A stretch of DNA of 64,000 bases from an uncultured Acidobacteriia bacterium (GTDB taxonomy: Bacteria; Acidobacteriota; Terriglobia; Bryobacterales; Bryobacteraceae), in NCBI GenBank assembly GCA_903892565.1, contig CAITIX010000121.1:1-64000 (forward strand), given 5' to 3'. The number at the start of each line of letters is the position of its first letter. Position 1 is the stretch's first letter. The translations under genes and the position numbers were made by a program. Below the pieces are notes generated by a model. It searched no databases. It had not been told where the DNA came from and saw only the letters and a program-made list of their open reading frames with translations. This document shows, one piece after another, positions 22,425-32,221 of this stretch.

Positions 22425-25400
22425 CTACCTCGTCAGAACGGGGATCGTTGTCAGTGTTCCGTCTGACGTCGCGCGTACGCCGATGGCACTGATCTTGCCG
22501 TCTGACGGGACTACGAACTCGATCATCCCGCGCTTGTGTGCGGTAACCGCATACGCATCCGGCAAAAGAAACGAGGTATGTCCGCGGCCCGGAAGGCTGA
22601 ACGAACCGCCTTGCAGCAACGCTCCGGCTTCATCGAAACTTCTGACGCCAACATTGGCTGCGCTGGGCGCGACGTTTGCCAAAGCGATGCCTGTCGTCAG
22701 ATTCCCCGTATTGTCAAAAATCAGAAGAACTCCGCTAGGCGTGCGCGTTTCGAACGGCACAGATGCCTCTTGCCCCAACGCGCTCCACCGGAAGATCTCC
22801 AGCCCGCTAATGTTGCCAGAGGTTATCAATTGCGCCGATCCCGAGATATTCGCCGCCGCATCGACAGCTTGCGTCTGCACCACCAACATTGCGCCCGGCG
22901 CAAGACTCTGTGTGAGCGATGACGTCGTGGACGCCGCACCCGTCTGCGGCAACAAAAGCGGCACCGCCAGAGGATTGCCCGCTTCGTCGAAAAAGTTCAG
23001 CGCAAAAGAAGCCGCCGTGAATCCCTTGTTGACGATCTGGAAGGCACTCGTAAACCCTCCGTTATAGGTCAGGTGCGCGATGGCGCCGCCTGCGACGTCG
23101 CTGTTGGCAAGTACCGGAAGCGTGGTGAGGGCCGAGCCGTTGGCGCGCACACCCAGCACGCTAATCGGCCCGCTCGGCGGCGTATCGAATTCGATCGTCC
23201 CGCGCTTGCCCGCGGTTTTCGGATACTGGGCATTCAGCATAAACGAATCGTGCCCTTGTGCCGCGAGCGTAATGCTGGCGCTATCGATCTGCACTCCCGT
23301 GTCATCGCGAATCACCACCGGCATGCTCGCCGGAGCGGTTGCGACGTTCGCCACGGCGATGCCCGTCGCCAGGGCGCCAGTGTTATCGAAGGGCAAAATG
23401 TACGACGCCGCGGAGCGCGTTTCCAGCGGCACGGCTGCATTCCACCGCAACGCCGCATTGCTGAAGATCCCGAACCCGCTGACATTACCCGTGCTCAGCA
23501 GCTGCGCCCACCCGGACGCGGCAGGCGTGGTGTCCGGCCCCGTGCTATTCATCACCAGTTGCGCATTCGGATTCAACGTCCGGTCAATGCTTGCTCCCAC
23601 AATGGTCGCACCCACAATGGTTGCACCAACAATGTTCGCGCCCCCAAGCGAGCCACTCAAAGGAGAACCCGCGGGAAACGTCATCGGCACCGTCAGCGGA
23701 TCTCCTTGACCGCCCCGGATATCCACTCGCGCCGTAACCGGAGCCGCTCCCAAAGTCGCCGTCGCCAACGTAAACGCCCAGCCGCCCTGCGAAACAAGAT
23801 GCGCCAAAGAACCTGCCAGGTTTAGTCCCGGTACCGTCGCCGCCTCTTGTTCCACGTTGTAGGGAATACCGGCGACCGTGATCGTGGCGTTACGCGAGGC
23901 CCCGGTGTTGGCCGCCACTGCGAGTGTCACGGACCCGGAACCACTCGCTGGCGCGGCCCCCTGCAGCGTCACCCAACCGGGCAGTGCGGGGACCGACCAC
24001 GAGCAATCCAAACGGGTGGACACAGCCAATACAGCTACGCCACCGGCGGAAGCAAGCGCCGCTCCTCCCGCATTTAGCGAATAGGTGCACGGAGCGAGCG
24101 CCAAGCGAAACGTCAACGTGAAAAGCGCGCTCGTGGCGTTGTTCCAGAAGACGCGTACCGTCCAATCTCCGGGGAATGTAACAGCGGATGTGCCCGCGAT
24201 CAAAAGCTGTTGGCTCAGACACGCTTCGCCATTGGGACCCACCGACGCGATCGTCGTCGTAAACGGCGCGCCATACGTCGCGCCGTCGGGCCGGACGAAA
24301 ACCACCCGCACCGAATCCCCGGCGTGCGCACCCGTCACCGTTCCGTAAACAGAAACCAACGGCGCAAGGGTATTAAAATCCGACGCCTTTGGGAGAGCCA
24401 CACAACTCGCCTGCGAAACCGCCTGACCGGACGTCCACGCATCCACGCCCTTGAGGACATTGGCCGTCCGCGTATAACCAATCACGTCCAGCATCACGAT
24501 TTCCGCTTTCGGCGAAATGTCCACGTTCGCGATTCCCTGACAGGCGGCCGCGTTTTGCACCAGAAGCCCCGGGCACGAAGGAATCCAATCGCCTGCGTCT
24601 TCTCCATTATTCAGGTTGTTAAATTGCTGCAACATTTGGACGCCATCCAGCGAAAAGCAGGCGTTTCCCGTGGCGGGCAACGAACAGGTGATATTGTTTC
24701 CGGCGGCAACGCTGCGGTCGCCATTGCTTTGGTAACGGAAAAGATCCGCCGGAAAGATGCGATTGTTGCAGGAAAAAAGGCAGGAGGGCACGCCCAGCAC
24801 TTCGTTGGTCTCATGCTCGGCCACCGAATAGAAATCGTACTGCGTCCGGCCAATGATCCCGTCGCGATAGTAGAGGCGACCGAGATCCTGGAACGACTGG
24901 CTGATCGTGATGATGCCGTTGTAGCAATCCGGATTCCCCGCTACGGGGCAACTCGTGCTATCCGCCCGAACGCCCGGAATGACTGTGGTGGCCGAGCCCA
25001 GGCCGAGCGCCCTATAAAGCGGGCCAGTCAGCCGGACAGAAGCTCCGCTGATCACGGGATTGTCATCCAACACGTTCGTTGCCACCGCAACGGCATCGTC
25101 CGGACCGGCCGCCGCTTTGCGCAGAGCGTCGCGCAACGTGGGCCACGCGACACTGTTCACCAAAAATTGACTCTGGCCGAGCGACGTCACGCCATATTCG
25201 ACATAAATAGACGCCGCGACATTCGTAAAAGTCGCCGCATAAATCGCCGCAATCGTCGTATTCAGGGTGTTGCAAACAGACACATCGATCACCGGATCGC
25301 ACGTATAAACAATGCCCGATGCGCCGCCCACCGCGCCACCCACCACCGCATCGCGTCGCGTCGACGCTGCCACGCGTGGCAGAATAACGGGCGTGACCGT

Positions 25401-25541
25401 GGTCTCGCTCGTCCCGTCTTCGAGCAATACGCTACGGACAGCCTCGAACTTGCCCATGCCTGCTTGCGCGCACACCAGCGAGGCGGATGCCAGCCACAGG
25501 GCGCCAATCGCGATCCCGCTTCGCACCATTTGCTCGATCAT
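22425..25541 (-). CDS. Large secreted protein, putative HExxE-type metallopeptidase N-terminus with BACON-like and repeated C-terminal domains
   Basis: DFYSVAEHETNEVLGVP; CTYSLNAGGAALASAGGVAVLAVSTRLDCSWSVPALPGWVTLQGAAPASGSGSVTLAVAANTGASRNATITVAGIPYNVEQ (BACON-like); repeated IFDNTGxLxTGIALANV modules. Confidence 0.75.
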   Translation of the reverse strand: MIEQMVRSGIAIGALWLASASLVCAQAGMGKFEAVRSVLLEDGTSETTVTPVILPRVAASTRRDAVVGGAVGGASGIVYTCDPVIDVSVCNTLNTTIAAIYAATFTNVAASIYVEYGVTSLGQSQFLVNSVAWPTLRDALRKAAAGPDDAVAVATNVLDDNPVISGASVRLTGPLYRALGLGSATTVIPGVRADSTSCPVAGNPDCYNGIITISQSFQDLGRLYYRDGIIGRTQYDFYSVAEHETNEVLGVPSCLFSCNNRIFPADLFRYQSNGDRSVAAGNNITCSLPATGNACFSLDGVQMLQQFNNLNNGEDAGDWIPSCPGLLVQNAAACQGIANVDISPKAEIVMLDVIGYTRTANVLKGVDAWTSGQAVSQASCVALPKASDFNTLAPLVSVYGTVTGAHAGDSVRVVFVRPDGATYGAPFTTTIASVGPNGEACLSQQLLIAGTSAVTFPGDWTVRVFWNNATSALFTLTFRLALAPCTYSLNAGGAALASAGGVAVLAVSTRLDCSWSVPALPGWVTLQGAAPASGSGSVTLAVAANTGASRNATITVAGIPYNVEQEAATVPGLNLAGSLAHLVSQGGWAFTLATATLGAAPVTARVDIRGGQGDPLTVPMTFPAGSPLSGSLGGANIVGATIVGATIVGASIDRTLNPNAQLVMNSTGPDTTPAASGWAQLLSTGNVSGFGIFSNAALRWNAAVPLETRSAASYILPFDNTGALATGIAVANVATAPASMPVVIRDDTGVQIDSASITLAAQGHDSFMLNAQYPKTAGKRGTIEFDTPPSGPISVLGVRANGSALTTLPVLANSDVAGGAIAHLTYNGGFTSAFQIVNKGFTAASFALNFFDEAGNPLAVPLLLPQTGAASTTSSLTQSLAPGAMLVVQTQAVDAAANISGSAQLITSGNISGLEIFRWSALGQEASVPFETRTPSGVLLIFDNTGNLTTGIALANVAPSAANVGVRSFDEAGALLQGGSFSLPGRGHTSFLLPDAYAVTAHKRGMIEFVVPSDGKISAIGVRATSDGTLTTIPVLTR

Positions 25542-26081
25542 CCCAAGTATTCTGAACTACGCGCCTCAAGAAATCAAAAGATGTTTTTGCGATTCTCCGA
25601 GAAATAGGAAAACATTGCGTTCCTCATCGATGCGTCCGACTGGCTCTTCTGCGTGACGGCTGGATGCTGCGGCGCAAGCCTAACAAACAACCCCAACACC
25701 TCGGGCAAGGATGGATCCCAGGTCGTTCTGGATTCGTATCCGCTGCCCCTATTGCGGCGGCGCACGCGCCTAGGGCGCCTGTGTTTCACAGTCAAACGAA
25801 GCCCGGCGGATCAGACTCGAATTGACGTTTCTTCAGCAGATTCCGAAACGGAAATAACGAGACTCGCCGAGGGACTCACCGAAAGGGTGCAGTTGCCTGC
25901 CCTGAACGCAGAACTGCGGATCCAGCACGAAAGAGCCGATTCACGCGATTGAGACCCCTCTGCCTTTCGATTGCAATACCCCACTGGTACCGCACATTGT
26001 GCAACTTCCACTTCGAGAGGCGGGTCTTCGTATGCCGCAATCGTCGAGGGGTAAAGTGCACCCACGGAGAACAGAGCTATA

Positions 26082-27923
26082 ATGCGATCTTTTCAATTCT
26101 TTGCCACAGTTTTAATGAGCGCGGCACTTGTGCCCGCGTTCGGACAAGTTTTCACACCCGGAAATCTGGTGGTTTCCCGGAGCGTATATCAGGGCACGGC
26201 GTCCACCGTGACGGTCGGCCAGGCGCTTCCGCCGAGTTGCCCCTCCGGCAATACGAATTGCACCACAGCAGTAGCGGACGGAACGTACCCCGGTGTCTGG
26301 CAAAACGCAAAGGGTCAGACCACGCCGACAACAGTAAAAGGCGACGGCAGCTTTGGCGTGACCTCGCCTATTCTCTTGGACCACACAACCACGGGCGGTG
26401 TAGTACTAAACACAGTTACAATCGACCCCACGCTGATGGTCACCAGCTTTCCGTCCAAATCTGAACTCGGGCTGAATGTCTCCACCGATGGCAGCGTGCT
26501 GACTTTCATGGGGTATTCGCTTGGCACATCGAATACGACGTCTTTGGTGAACAATCTGGACGCGTCGAACTCCAACACCCCCGGCATTTTCGATTCGACG
26601 AATCCGGTAGGCACCAGTTTCTATCGTGCGGTCGGCGTAATCAACGCGAATGGCAATCTGACCGTCAACGTCACCAACGCCTACAACGGAAATAACGGCC
26701 GCGCAGCGATCTACGCGAATCGCCAGGCCGACCCCGGCTTGTTTTACACCGTAGGAAATTCCAATAACGGATCCGGAACAACGACCCCCATCGTGACCTC
26801 CACCGGGCTTGAAGTCGTCACGCCGGGCGCGACGGCCAGCTCGGGTCCTAACTGCACCGTGGCGACAACCGTTGGTCCATGCACCACGATGATCGCGCCG
26901 AATCTCGTGACTGTGGTCGGTGACAAGGCTGGGAAGGATAGCAATTTCCGCGGCCTAACCATTTCGCCCGGTGCGACCGGCATGGCTTACATCACCAAAG
27001 GAAGCGGCAGCAACGGCATCGATACCGTGTACATCGTGACGCCGCCGAGCGGCTCTCTACCCACGGCGGCGAATGCGGCAACAACGACCATTGCTGTGGC
27101 ACCCGGATTTCCGACGGCCGGCGCAAAAACGGCCGGGATCAACAACATCTATCCCTTCGGGCTGTGGTTTGCCAATGCAAACACGTTGTACGTCGCCGAT
27201 GAAGGCGATGGCGTTACCGCGGATGCACCGAACAGCACCTTTGCCGGCCTCCAGAAGTGGACCTTCAATGGCACGCAGTGGAATCTCCAATATGTGTTGC
27301 AGAGCGGCTTGAACTTGGGCCAACCGTTCGCCGTGCCGGGTTACCCGTCGAATCTCAATCCGGCGAACGCAGGCCTGCGCAATATCACGGGACGCCTCAA
27401 CGCAAACGGCACCGCGACGATCTGGGCCATTACGGCGACCGTCAGCGCGAATGCGGACACCGGCGCCGATCCGAATCAATTGGTAATGATCAGCGATGTG
27501 CTCGATGCGCAAGGTCCCACGGCGCCCGCCGGGGAAACATTCTCGCTGCTGCGCACGGCGGGCTTTGGTGAAGTGCTACGCGGAGTGGCCTTCGCGCCCA
27601 GCACGCCAGCGCTGACGGCGCCCGCCCTGGACGTGACTTCCAGCTCCCTGCTTTACAACCGGCGTACCGCACGCTACACCGGCACGATATCCATTCTCAA
27701 CAACAGCACCAGCGCTGTCACGGGCCCTTACTCGGTGGAACTCACCGGCCTTTCCGCCGGTGTGACGCTGACCAACGGTACGACGATCAATAGTTTCCCG
27801 GCCGTCAACGTGGTGCCGAATGGGACGGTTCTGCAACCCGGACAGTCGCTGTCAGCCTCGGTTTCGTTTAGCGATCCGACCAACACCGCCATCACGTACA
27901 CGCCCGTCGTGGTGGCCCAGTAG
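26082..27923 (+). CDS. Secreted hypothetical protein (613 aa)
   Basis: Signal peptide MRSFQFFATVLMSAALVPAFGQ; low-complexity Asn/Thr-rich beta-type sequence. Confidence 0.75.
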   Translation: MRSFQFFATVLMSAALVPAFGQVFTPGNLVVSRSVYQGTASTVTVGQALPPSCPSGNTNCTTAVADGTYPGVWQNAKGQTTPTTVKGDGSFGVTSPILLDHTTTGGVVLNTVTIDPTLMVTSFPSKSELGLNVSTDGSVLTFMGYSLGTSNTTSLVNNLDASNSNTPGIFDSTNPVGTSFYRAVGVINANGNLTVNVTNAYNGNNGRAAIYANRQADPGLFYTVGNSNNGSGTTTPIVTSTGLEVVTPGATASSGPNCTVATTVGPCTTMIAPNLVTVVGDKAGKDSNFRGLTISPGATGMAYITKGSGSNGIDTVYIVTPPSGSLPTAANAATTTIAVAPGFPTAGAKTAGINNIYPFGLWFANANTLYVADEGDGVTADAPNSTFAGLQKWTFNGTQWNLQYVLQSGLNLGQPFAVPGYPSNLNPANAGLRNITGRLNANGTATIWAITATVSANADTGADPNQLVMISDVLDAQGPTAPAGETFSLLRTAGFGEVLRGVAFAPSTPALTAPALDVTSSSLLYNRRTARYTGTISILNNSTSAVTGPYSVELTGLSAGVTLTNGTTINSFPAVNVVPNGTVLQPGQSLSASVSFSDPTNTAITYTPVVVAQ

Positions 27924-27951
27924 CCCGCGTTTCCTAACGGAGTCAACAATT

Positions 27952-28578
27952 ATGCGCAAAACTTATCTACTTCCCCTCTTTTTCGCGTTCTGTGCGGCGG
28001 CGTTTGCCGGTCCGTTCACGGTCACCGTTTCGGTGAATACCAGTAGCCTTTCCGGTACTACCGGTTCGGTGGATTGGCAACTGAACCCCGGCGCCGGATC
28101 GACACAGACGGCGAACGTAACAATTTCCAACATTAACGGCGCCACTTGGGTTGCGGGCGGTCCCGGCACCGCGTTTGACCTGGGCAACGTGACCGGTTCG
28201 CATATCGCAGGGCCGCTAACCATCAGTACGGCGGGCGGCGCTGCGACGAACGACGACTTCGAAAACATCACGTTCAGCAACAATCTTTCATTCCTGCTGA
28301 ACTTCAACGGACCCGCCGTCGTTTCTCCCAATGGTACGGCCACTTCGCCGATCACGTATTACTTTTCGCTGTTCACCGATACCAACGGCATCAACCCGGC
28401 GTTTTCGAGTGACGGATTGATCGCCAGTATCAACATCAATCCGGATGGTTCTGCGGTGAAGAGCGTCTTCAGCACGGCGGCCACGGTGACCTTCACGCCG
28501 GAACCCGCGACAATGGGGATGGTCGGCACTGCGCTAGGCCTTCTGGGTCTGGCAGGCTGGCGTCGTCGCAAGGCGTAA
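27952..28578 (+). CDS. PEP-CTERM sorting domain protein
   Basis: Signal peptide MRKTYLLPLFFAFCAAAFAGPF; C-terminus PEPATMGMVGTALGLLGLAGWRRRKA. ATG at 27952 preferred over the track start 27820. Confidence 0.88.
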   Translation: MRKTYLLPLFFAFCAAAFAGPFTVTVSVNTSSLSGTTGSVDWQLNPGAGSTQTANVTISNINGATWVAGGPGTAFDLGNVTGSHIAGPLTISTAGGAATNDDFENITFSNNLSFLLNFNGPAVVSPNGTATSPITYYFSLFTDTNGINPAFSSDGLIASININPDGSAVKSVFSTAATVTFTPEPATMGMVGTALGLLGLAGWRRRKA

Positions 28579-28623
28579 TCCACATTGGCCTCGAGCCGAG
28601 CGATGCTCCGCGCTAAAAGATCG

Positions 28624-28656
28624 ACTCCCGGATCGTCGCACATCCGGGAGTTTTTT
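28624..28656 (+). terminator. Rho-independent terminator after the PEP-CTERM gene
   Basis: actcccggat-cgtcgcac-atccgggagt followed by TTTTTT. Confidence 0.88.
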
Positions 28657-28773
28657 GTTGCGGCCCATATCGTCAACTGGCCGGGCGAAGTCCGCCGGGA
28701 GATCGACATGCCCCCAAAAAGCCATGTAAACTTGTTCGGGATAGAGTCAGCGTCACCCAATCAGGAGAAAAAA

Positions 28774-29922
28774 ATGAACTATCGCAACACTTGCGCCCGC
28801 TTGGCGCTCGGGGCCCTCGCATTCGCCGGCCTCTCGTTCGCGCAGAATGTGCCCGCGCAATTCGTCGTCACCGGCCCCGCCGCCGAAAAGATTCAGGACT
28901 TCACCACGATCAACATGGCCACGGCCGAAAAGATCGTGAACACCTGCATCGCCGCCGCCACTGCACAAGGCGTGCAGATCAGCATCATTGTGCTCGATAA
29001 CGACGGCAACCAGGTCTTCATGGATCGCATGGATGGCCAAGGCTATCTCAACATCATCACGGCGGATATGAAGGCCCGCACGGCGCTGACCCTGCGCGCG
29101 CCTAGCAAAACCATCATGAACGCGTCTCTGCAAGATCCGTCCCGCGAACTGCAATTCATTCAGATCGGCGAATTCCCCAACGGCGGCGGACTTCCCATCG
29201 TCGTCAATCATCAGATGATCGGCGCCGTGGGCGTTGGCGGTTCCGCTCCCAAGCCTCCCGTGTGGAGCGACGAAATTTGCGGACACCGCGCGCTGAAGGA
29301 AGTCATCGGCGCAGCGAACGTGCCGGATCTGCTCCCGGATGTCGCGCCGCAGCCGAACCCGAATGCCAACAGCATGCCGGTTCCGCGCTTCGCCACGGCC
29401 AATCCTCCCAAGACCGTTTTGTCGGCGGATTACGTCGTCGGCGGCAAAGGCGCAGCCAATGTATTCGATGGCAACCAGATCTCGCTCGCCACCGCGAAGA
29501 AGATTGCCAAAGCTTGCCGCGATTGGGCCACCGCACAAGGCCCGGGGCAGAGCCGCTCGATCTACATCCTGGACAACGCCGGCGAATTCGTCCACATGGA
29601 ACGCATGGATGGCCAGGTATCGAACAACATCCGCACGGCGCTGCTCAAGGCGCAGACGTCTCTGAAGACGCGTCAGCCTACTTCGGTGATCACCGCGCAG
29701 TTGAAAAATAATCCGAACGGCACGCCGCGCTCCACCACCTACTTCAATCTGTTCTCGAACGCCGGCGGACTGCCGATCGTTGTCGATGGCCAGATGATCG
29801 GCTCCATCGGCGTCGGCGGCGGCGCGGGCCCGGGCGCGGACGAAAATTGCGCGATCGAAGGCTTGAAAGCCGCCTTCGGCGATCACGTCACATTGCCTGT
29901 GTATCCGGCTGCAGCCAAGTAG
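28774..29922 (+). CDS. Secreted tandem GlcG/HbpS-like (DUF336) protein
   Basis: Signal peptide; two copies of the pattern A..IVNTCIAAATAQG..ISIIVLDNDGNQVFMDRMDGQ ... GGLPIVVNHQMIGAVGVGG. Confidence 0.87.
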   Translation: MNYRNTCARLALGALAFAGLSFAQNVPAQFVVTGPAAEKIQDFTTINMATAEKIVNTCIAAATAQGVQISIIVLDNDGNQVFMDRMDGQGYLNIITADMKARTALTLRAPSKTIMNASLQDPSRELQFIQIGEFPNGGGLPIVVNHQMIGAVGVGGSAPKPPVWSDEICGHRALKEVIGAANVPDLLPDVAPQPNPNANSMPVPRFATANPPKTVLSADYVVGGKGAANVFDGNQISLATAKKIAKACRDWATAQGPGQSRSIYILDNAGEFVHMERMDGQVSNNIRTALLKAQTSLKTRQPTSVITAQLKNNPNGTPRSTTYFNLFSNAGGLPIVVDGQMIGSIGVGGGAGPGADENCAIEGLKAAFGDHVTLPVYPAAAK

Positions 29923-29970
29923 TGTCAGCCAAGTAGTCGGTTCCTAAAACACAATTCCACGCAGTTCCCG

Positions 29971-30007
29971 ACGGCGGCATCATGAAAGGTGCCGCCGTTT
30001 TGTTTTT
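29971..30007 (+). terminator. Rho-independent terminator after the GlcG-like gene
   Basis: acggcggca-tcatgaaagg-tgccgccgt followed by TTTGTTTTT. Confidence 0.85.
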
Positions 30008-30121
30008 GCATCATCCACCTGACAACCCCAGCCGGCCTCTCCTTGCCGGCCTTTCCTTGCCGTCTCTCCTTGCCCCCTCTCCTTGCCACCGGCGGAGCCA
30101 GGGTGTACGCTTCAACCGATG

Positions 30122-30430
30122 TCCCTTCGACCTATCCGCAAGATGACCGGGATCGGCAATGTATTCCGCGCCGCCGAACTTGTGGACATCGCCGAGTATG
30201 AGCTCGAGATCTACGAAGAGAATCCGGAAGATCACGAGCATCACGGCGCGAACTGGACTCCCGGCGAGAAGAAGATCGTCGGCACGATCGTCGGCTCGCT
30301 GCCCATCCGCGAAAATCTCAGGCTCATTACCGAAGAAGATTACTCTCTCGATTTTTATTTACGCGATAGCTTCGGGTCGGTCGTGACGTTGCATCCCATG
30401 GTCGACAGCAGCGGCAAGCCCGTCACGTGA
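30122..30430 (+). CDS. Small hypothetical protein
   Basis: MSLRPIRKMTGIGNVFRAAELVDIAEYELEIYEENPEDHEHHGANWTPGEKKIVGTIVGSLPIRENLRLITEEDYSLDFYLRDS...; plausible in-frame ATG within track ORF 30083..30430; between two intergenic regions. Confidence 0.5.
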   Translation, partial: SLRPIRKMTGIGNVFRAAELVDIAEYELEIYEENPEDHEHHGANWTPGEKKIVGTIVGSLPIRENLRLITEEDYSLDFYLRDSFGSVVTLHPMVDSSGKPVT

Positions 30431-30744
30431 ATCCTCGCGCCCCGCACGCCGGGGCTAGTTCCCCGTCGACTGGGCGAGAGCCCAACAACGCGTGACTATA
30501 TATGGTCACTCCTGGCGGCATTTGGTTACGGCTTTCACGAGTCCGCAAAAACGGCAAAATCCACATCCACCGCATCACCAGCGTCCGAATCACCGCCCTG
30601 GAATACGAGTGGCCCTACTCCTGCTCTGAAAATGTCAATCGCGCAAAGCCCCGAAGGGTTCTGGTAGCTCTGTGTAGAGGTTAGAGACTTGTCTGGGCAA
30701 AACCACGATCCTGCCATTTTCGCGAGCGCTCCCTGGTTTGGCTC

Positions 30745-30936
30745 GTGCCGTCCAGGCTATCAAGACCCTTCGCGAGGGCCCGCGACATGGAAGAGGGCGT
30801 CCACGCTGGATTTTTTCGCTATCTCGCCAAACCGATCCAGGTCCATGAGTTCCTGGATACATGGGAATGCTGCTCCGAGCTTCGCCACACAGACACAAGT
30901 AGTGGAGTCGCACGCAATAAGGGAGTCCGGAAGATC
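30745..30936 (+). pseudogene. Remnant of a hybrid histidine kinase C-terminal receiver domain, in frame with the downstream gene
   Basis: MPSRLSRPFARARDMEEGVHAGFFRYLAKPIQVHEFLDTWE resembles the receiver C-terminus RDIEKGLEAGFFRYLTKPIKVNEFMEALD; no upstream D-containing part of the domain and no kinase. Confidence 0.6.
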
Positions 30937-32121
30937 ATGATCGACGCAGCGGATATTCTGAACGCCCCCATTCTGGTGGTGGACGACAAGGAGGCCAATG
31001 TAGAGCTGCTCCAGGGCATGCTGCGCGTCGCCGGCTATACGTCCGTCCACTCCACCACCGATCCGAAGGCGGTCTGCGCACTGCACCGCAAGAACCGCTA
31101 CAGCCTCATCCTGCTCGATCTTCAGATGCCGGAAATGAACGGCTTCCAGGTGATGGAAGGGCTGAAGGAGATCGAAACAGACGGTTACTTGCCGGTGCTG
31201 GTTCTCACCGCGCATCCCGATCACAAGCTGCGCGCGCTCGAAGCCGGAGCCAAAGATTTCCTCAGTAAACCGTTCGATCTCGCCGAACTCCGCGCCCGCC
31301 TGCACAACCTTCTGGAAGTCCGCCTCCTGCACCTGGAATCGAAGGCGAATAGCAAAGCGCTGGATAAGATGATGAAGGAACTCGAAGCCAGCCGCCAGCG
31401 CGAGTTAGCCTTGGCGCAGGAAACGCAAAAGGCTTTACTCCCCCGCTTCATACCCCAGCTTGGGAATTATAAAATTCACGCGTTCAACAATCCAACGCGT
31501 CCCTTGGGAGGGAGTTTCTACGACATTCTGCAACGAAGTTCGGGGGAATGTGTCGGGGTTTTGGCGGATCTCTCGAGTAAGGGGATGTCTGCGGCACTGT
31601 TCGGCGCCATGATGCAGGGCGCGCTCCGAACGAAATTCCGCACAGGGATGGAACTGCCTCAAATCCGGGACGGGCTGGACGCTCTTCTGCATGAAAAAGC
31701 GCCAGGTCTCGAGTTCACGACGCTCTTTCTCTTTACGGTGGGTCGGGATGGCACAGGGCAGTTCATCAGCGTGGGAAAGAATCCGGCCCATCTGTATCGC
31801 GCCGCGACGAAAACCATAGAACAACTGGTCCCCGACGTTCCTGTCCCTGAGGAGGATGGCAGTTTCACCTCCAGCCAACCCCACGCGCTCCATCTGGAGA
31901 AAGGAGACATTCTGGTGGTGTCTTCCGATGGATTTGCGGACGTGGAAAACCTGAGGAACCATAGGTTCGGAGAGGAAAGACTGCGGGAGATCATCCAGCG
32001 CGAGGCCCACTTGGGAAGTGACGCGCTGGAGAAGAGCTTCCTCAAAGCCATCCAGGATTTCACGATGGGCACTCCGCAAACCGGCGACATCACCTTTGTG
32101 ATCGTTGAAAAATCTCACTGA
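30937..32121 (+). CDS. Response regulator with SpoIIE/PP2C-type phosphatase output domain
   Basis: NAPILVVDDKEANVELLQGMLRVAGYTSVHSTTDPKAVCALHRKNRYSLILLDLQMPEMNGFQVMEGL; C-terminal LGGSFYDILQRSSGECVGVLADLSSKGMSAALFGAMMQGALR...GDILVVSSDGFADVEN. Confidence 0.9.
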   Translation: MIDAADILNAPILVVDDKEANVELLQGMLRVAGYTSVHSTTDPKAVCALHRKNRYSLILLDLQMPEMNGFQVMEGLKEIETDGYLPVLVLTAHPDHKLRALEAGAKDFLSKPFDLAELRARLHNLLEVRLLHLESKANSKALDKMMKELEASRQRELALAQETQKALLPRFIPQLGNYKIHAFNNPTRPLGGSFYDILQRSSGECVGVLADLSSKGMSAALFGAMMQGALRTKFRTGMELPQIRDGLDALLHEKAPGLEFTTLFLFTVGRDGTGQFISVGKNPAHLYRAATKTIEQLVPDVPVPEEDGSFTSSQPHALHLEKGDILVVSSDGFADVENLRNHRFGEERLREIIQREAHLGSDALEKSFLKAIQDFTMGTPQTGDITFVIVEKSH

Positions 32122-32221
32122 GAATAAGGCAGCCGCATCCGTTACGCCCCGCCGCGTTCAGCAGCCGTCGCCGTGGTGGAAATGCTATGATGCCTCCGTT
32201 CTGTACTCACCGGAGGTACTC

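Noticed and set aside
24210-25607. 465-aa ORF antisense to the large secreted protein
   Set aside because: Arg-rich shadow composition; the minus-strand protein has a signal peptide and domain motifs.
25653-25952. 99-aa ORF between the two divergent secreted-protein genes
   Set aside because: No motif, overlapped by ORFs in other frames; treated as intergenic.
28753-29886. 377-aa ORF antisense to the GlcG-like gene
   Set aside because: Shadow ORF; plus strand has signal peptide and duplicated domain.
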